This document shows positions 60,324 to 64,000 of a DNA stretch of 64,000 bases, piece after piece (within the stretch, counting starts at the first letter, position 1; every line of letters begins with the position of its first letter). The translations under genes and the position numbers were made by a program. The stretch spans positions 248,001 through 312,000 of the forward strand of contig JAFKAC010000021.1 in NCBI GenBank assembly GCA_025766275.1, read 5' to 3'. The stretch is from Lactarius indigo. Lineage: Eukaryota > Basidiomycota > Agaricomycetes > Russulales > Russulaceae. Below the pieces are notes generated by a model. It made no database searches. It saw only the letters and a program-made list of their open reading frames with translations, and was not told where the DNA came from.

Positions 60324-61096
60324 GATCTGCCGTGGCTTTGACTTTGTGTCGAGACCCGAAGTTGATCCCTGTGGTTCGTGCGGAGAGGAAGAACAACATG
60401 TGTTTTCTAGAGCACGGAGCCAGCTGACTAAGGCACTGTGAAAGATGACCTTGTCGATGGGCCTATTTTTCCCTGCGACCACATTGGGCTTCAGATCTTC
60501 AGAACTTGCCCAGCGGGCTGTAGAATTGAGGGCAGATGTCGGTTACAAATTCAATGGAATGTATTGCTGTAATGCCAGCGCATATGAACAATACTTGACA
60601 ATGGGGCCGGGAGCCGCTCGATTTTTCTAGTCTTGTTGCACTGGTGAAAGAATTTGAATATGTTAGTCCTTCAATGAGGTATGGAAGTAAGAAAGTGGAG
60701 ATTGAAACTGATCAAGAGACACTAGCGCTGAAGGCACTTCCCGGCCTGTTCTGACCCGAACTACGTGACTTTCAGTCGATCAGCTACGTACAAACATTCT
60801 GTCGCCGTGACCACACGAAGTTAAGTACATTCCTCTGGAGCCTTGCATCTTGCATGAACTGCGGCTATCAAGTATAGCATTTTTCGAGCATGTCGTCTCT
60901 TCTCTGTCCCTGTCCCTAGGTACCTCCGGCGCACGCGGGATCAAGAGTGAGCTGACGCTTGTCAAGCGCGCGGACCATGTGGGAGTCGACGGCTCGTCTT
61001 GCGTCGACCGGGACGCGATCCAGTTCGCGAGTTGCGTCAAGGCGACAGAGAGAGCAAACCCTTCCCTCCCTGTGCGGCACAACTCCCACCGTTGAC
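60324..61096 (+). repeat. Dispersed ~0.8 kb duplicated block, right copy
   Basis: Collinear with 42240-43025. A short open frame includes DPCGSCGEEEQH, which is loosely zinc-knuckle-like, but it is not conserved in frame in the left copy. Both block copies lie upstream of a GMC gene (B and F). Confidence 0.65.
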
Positions 61097-61866
61097 GCGA
61101 GTCGCGCAACGGCGAACGCGTCAGGGACCTGTACCGGTCCTGAGATCAGCTATGCAGTTCGCCAGCCTTAACTTAAGTCACTTCCCCGCTCCATGCGCGC
61201 CATACCGAACCTAAAACGGATAGCAAGGCAGCGACCCGCAAAGACGTATGCATTCAAGCGATGTCTGACGTGACATGTTCATCTTTCAGCCGTTGTTTTG
61301 CTACTATATTCACTTCTATGAAGACTCTGGGGGGTTTTTTTTTGGACCCATAATAACATGTGGGTTTTCAAGTTTCCATACCAGACTCCTTCCCGACTCG
61401 GTTCGATTCGATGGAAGATACCTTCGCAAGGAATGTCTGATGGCCGATGGCCGATGATCTTTTGAGCTCCAACACCTAACTTTTATGTCCTGACTTCAGT
61501 GCCCCACGACCTTTTTTTGAACCATTTATTTCCTGGGTTGCGTACCATAGTTACAGACTGGTCATGGCCAAGACTACATTTGAGAAGGGTTTATAGTAAT
61601 ATTCAGATTTTGCGAGCAACCATGCTCGCGTCCATCAGGCCTCCTAACCGGTTGTGCTCAGCGCCTCGCGTTACGCAAAAACACGTGAGTGATTACACAG
61701 AACATCGAATTGGGAGGCGTCTGCCTGTGTTCCATACCTTTTTGACATCATACAACGAAATTGACATAATCGAGTTGCAGCTAATTTCAAACCATCGAGG
61801 AGCCCTGGCATCAAAGTCACAATGGCTGTAACTCATCATGCATTATGACAATTTCGACTGTAATCA
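61097..61866. other. Unassigned spacer upstream of GMC copy F
   Basis: The first ~150 bases continue the similarity to 45140-45215. No coding signal. A T-run occurs near 61335. Confidence 0.4.
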
Positions 61867-62063
61867 GTTCTTCTATCTCGGGTCGCGGCCGGGTTAGACG
61901 CTTCTGGGCGGGGTTGTACACTCTTGGGAATTACGAGTTCATTCTAGCAGACGACGCGCCGCTGTCCCAAGAAGGCACCCACCCTACTAAGTAGAGGGCT
62001 ACATAAACCCATGTCATCAACGATCCTAATACTGCAGACCTCCTTCTGTCTGTGGTTTCCGCC
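61867..62063 (+). promoter_or_regulatory. 5' module of GMC copy F
   Basis: Complete version of the module: GTTCTTCTATCTCGGG, GACGCTTCTGGGCGGGG, CTCTTGGGAATTACGAGTTC, ATTCTAGCAGAC, GGGCTACATAAACCC (near 62000) and ATACTGCAGACCTCCTTC before the leader and ATG. Confidence 0.65.
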
Positions 62064-64000
62064 ATGCGTCTTTCCGTCATCGCTCCGAGTCTTCTCTTTT
62101 TGAAATCCGCTTTTGCCGCGGTCTATACCGACCCTTCTTTGCTGCCCAATTCTCCTTACACATATATCGTCGTAGGATGTACGTCCGAGCATCTATGGAT
62201 CTCTAGCGCTCTCTGACACTTGTCTAGCGGGCCCGGGGGGTAGCGTCTTGGCAAATAGGTTGAGCGAAAGTCCGAAAAACCGTGTACTCTTAATCGAAGT
62301 TGGGCCGAGGTTCGTCCATTTTTCTAATTTTGTACGCTCGTCTGCCAATCGGGGCTCATATACCCCAGTGACACAGTCAATTCTAACATTCCCGTTCCGT
62401 TCCTTTGTACGAGACTTGTACCGGCTGATGTCTCTTGGAACGATACCACTGTCCCTCAGATTGGGTTTGGAGGGCGGTCCATCGGGTATCCTCGCGGACG
62501 CACTCTCGGTGGATCGTCTTCAGTCAGTACGTTGGTTCATCTTTGGCGGCCGTCACTGCAGACTTAGTATTCCCCAGACTATATGGTTTGGACCCGTGGA
62601 CCAGCGAGCGACTTCGATCGACTAGCCCATGAAACTGGTGACCCCGGATGGTCGTGGAAATCTCTTCGGAACATCTTGACTGGGGTATTATATCCCCCCT
62701 CTCTGGCACTTCGCCGCCGCAGTCTGACTGTGTCCATCAGGTAGAAACCTTAGTTCCTCCCCCGGATGGTCGCGACACGACGGGGGAGATCGATCCATCG
62801 ATCCACGGTTCGAAGGGCCCCGTCAAGATCAGTCTTCATGACAAGACCACTCTCGACTCTCTGATCTTCAAAGCGACGTCGCAGCTCTCCGAGTTTCCCT
62901 ACAACAAGGATATGAACTCTGGATACCCACTAGGAATTGGTGTGTTTTGTTCAGCTCACTTAAAATATACGGATGTAACGCAAATGTTTGCAAGGCTGGA
63001 CCCAGTTCTCAATCGGCGATGGCCAGAGGAGCAGTGCCTCTGCCTCATACCTCACACCTGTGCTTTGCAGGCCGAACTTAGACGTTTTGGTTAACACACT
63101 GGTGACCAAGGTGGTCCAAACTGGTACCCATGGTGGTCTTCCCATTTTCCGCGGCGTTGAATTCGCCCAGTCCGCCTCTGGTACGGTGACCTCCGCTCTT
63201 CTCACGAATGTTTGACACGCCGCCGCCAGGCACACACTTTTCCCGTACTGCTACGAAGGAGGTTATAATCGCGGCCGGTGCAGTCAACACGCCGCAGTTA
63301 CTGATGTTATCAGGAATCGGTGACAGCGTAGAACTCGCACGGTTCAACATTCGGACGATCGTCAACCTCCCCGACGTGGGCAAGAACATGCAGGACCACG
63401 TCCTGCTTCTAAACCCGTTCTCGGTTAATGCTGACTCCACTGGTGACGACATTAGCCGAAATACGACGCAGTTCCAAAATGGTCTAGCACAGTGGGAAGC
63501 ATCCCGTACTGGTCCGTTTGCCGCATCTATTGGGGGTAACATAGGCTGGTTGAGACTACCGAAACACTCCCCGATCTTCAAGCAAGTGAGAGATCCGTCT
63601 TCCGGCCCACACGCTCCACATTATGAATTCCTCACCGTCGTAAGCCTCGCCTGGAAGCTTTCCATTGTAGAATGTCGTTGAACTTGCGCTCCTCAGAACC
63701 AATTCTTTTCAGCTGTTCAGGCACCGCCTAGCACGGGCCACTTTATGACGATCGCCACCATCGTGTTAACGCCTACCTCTCGTGAGTAGTCTTACTTGAT
63801 AATAGTGCTTCTAAACACAGAATGGCGCAGGCGGATCAATCACCCTTACATCTGCAAACCCCTTCGACTCACCTTACATCGACCCGGCGCTCCTCAACTC
63901 GGATTTCGATATCTTCACTATGCGCGAAGCGGTAAAGGCAATGCTTCGGTTCGTCGCGGCACCAGCATTCAAGGACTATGTGATCGGGCCATATGGCGCT
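62064..64000 (+). CDS. Aryl-alcohol-oxidase-like GMC oxidoreductase, copy F (intact, runs off the window)
   Basis: Signal peptide starting [19 protein letters not shown], then [69 protein letters not shown], signature 2 [29 protein letters not shown], and [16 protein letters not shown]. The eight intron positions that fall inside the window match copies C and D. The frame is open across all nine visible exons or exon parts; the last ends DYVIGPYGA at base 64000. The active-site His region and last exon lie outside, so integrity of the C-terminus is not known. The second signature Gly-Ala-Val block has IIAAG where the others have ILAAG. Most diverged of the readable copies in the [10 protein letters not shown] and [11 protein letters not shown] stretches. 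Confidence 0.85.

Noticed and set aside
1..64000. CRISPR arrays, bacterial operons or a viral insertion
   Set aside because: No spaced identical repeats, no intronless gene clusters and no viral hallmark genes were seen.

Overview
The window is a piece of a filamentous fungal genome, almost certainly a mushroom-forming basidiomycete (Agaricomycete). The signs are many 45-80 base GT-AG introns, basidiomycete-type conserved proteins, and a multigene array of secreted aryl-alcohol-oxidase-like GMC flavoenzymes. No rRNA, tRNA, CRISPR array or prokaryotic operon was seen.

Layout. (1) 1-5.6 kb: the 5' part of a UbiA-type prenyltransferase gene (minus) and a kelch-repeat protein gene (plus). (2) 5.6-22.2 kb, accessory and partly decayed: an intracellular-type GMC oxidoreductase (minus, broken), a WW-like protein with C-terminal membrane segments (minus), a basidiomycete multi-pass membrane protein (minus), small repeats, and the first aryl-alcohol-oxidase-like gene (copy A, minus, frame-broken). 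(3) 22.6-41.1 kb, a gene-dense conserved island: RNA polymerase I subunit RPA49 and the ribosome-biogenesis factor UTP10 in tandem, a CRIB-containing PAK-like kinase with unusual catalytic motifs, a complete cytochrome P450, and a His/Pro-rich conserved protein. (4) 41.1-64 kb, a tandem array of five more aryl-alcohol-oxidase-like genes, all on the plus strand. B has a frameshift and a lost splice acceptor, C and D are intact, E is truncated, and F is intact but runs off the window. Between them lie duplicated non-coding blocks, a TIR-bounded 822 bp insertion and a 1 kb GC-rich hairpin array.

How it fits together. RPA49 and UTP10 both serve rRNA production (Pol I transcription and 18S processing) and sit 230 bp apart. 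The GMC paralogues share the same nine intron positions wherever they can be compared, an N-terminal signal peptide and a related 5' module. They look like extracellular FAD alcohol oxidases, which would supply hydrogen peroxide for lignin attack, under birth-and-death evolution. Copies lie on both sides of the conserved island.

Caution. Many genes, including UTP10, which should be essential, are broken by isolated single-base changes, nearly all extra bases. That pattern fits residual insertion-type sequencing errors at least as well as gene death, so 'pseudogene' calls resting only on +1 shifts are provisional. All exon boundaries are my own reading of splice signals and homology from memory. 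No search was run.
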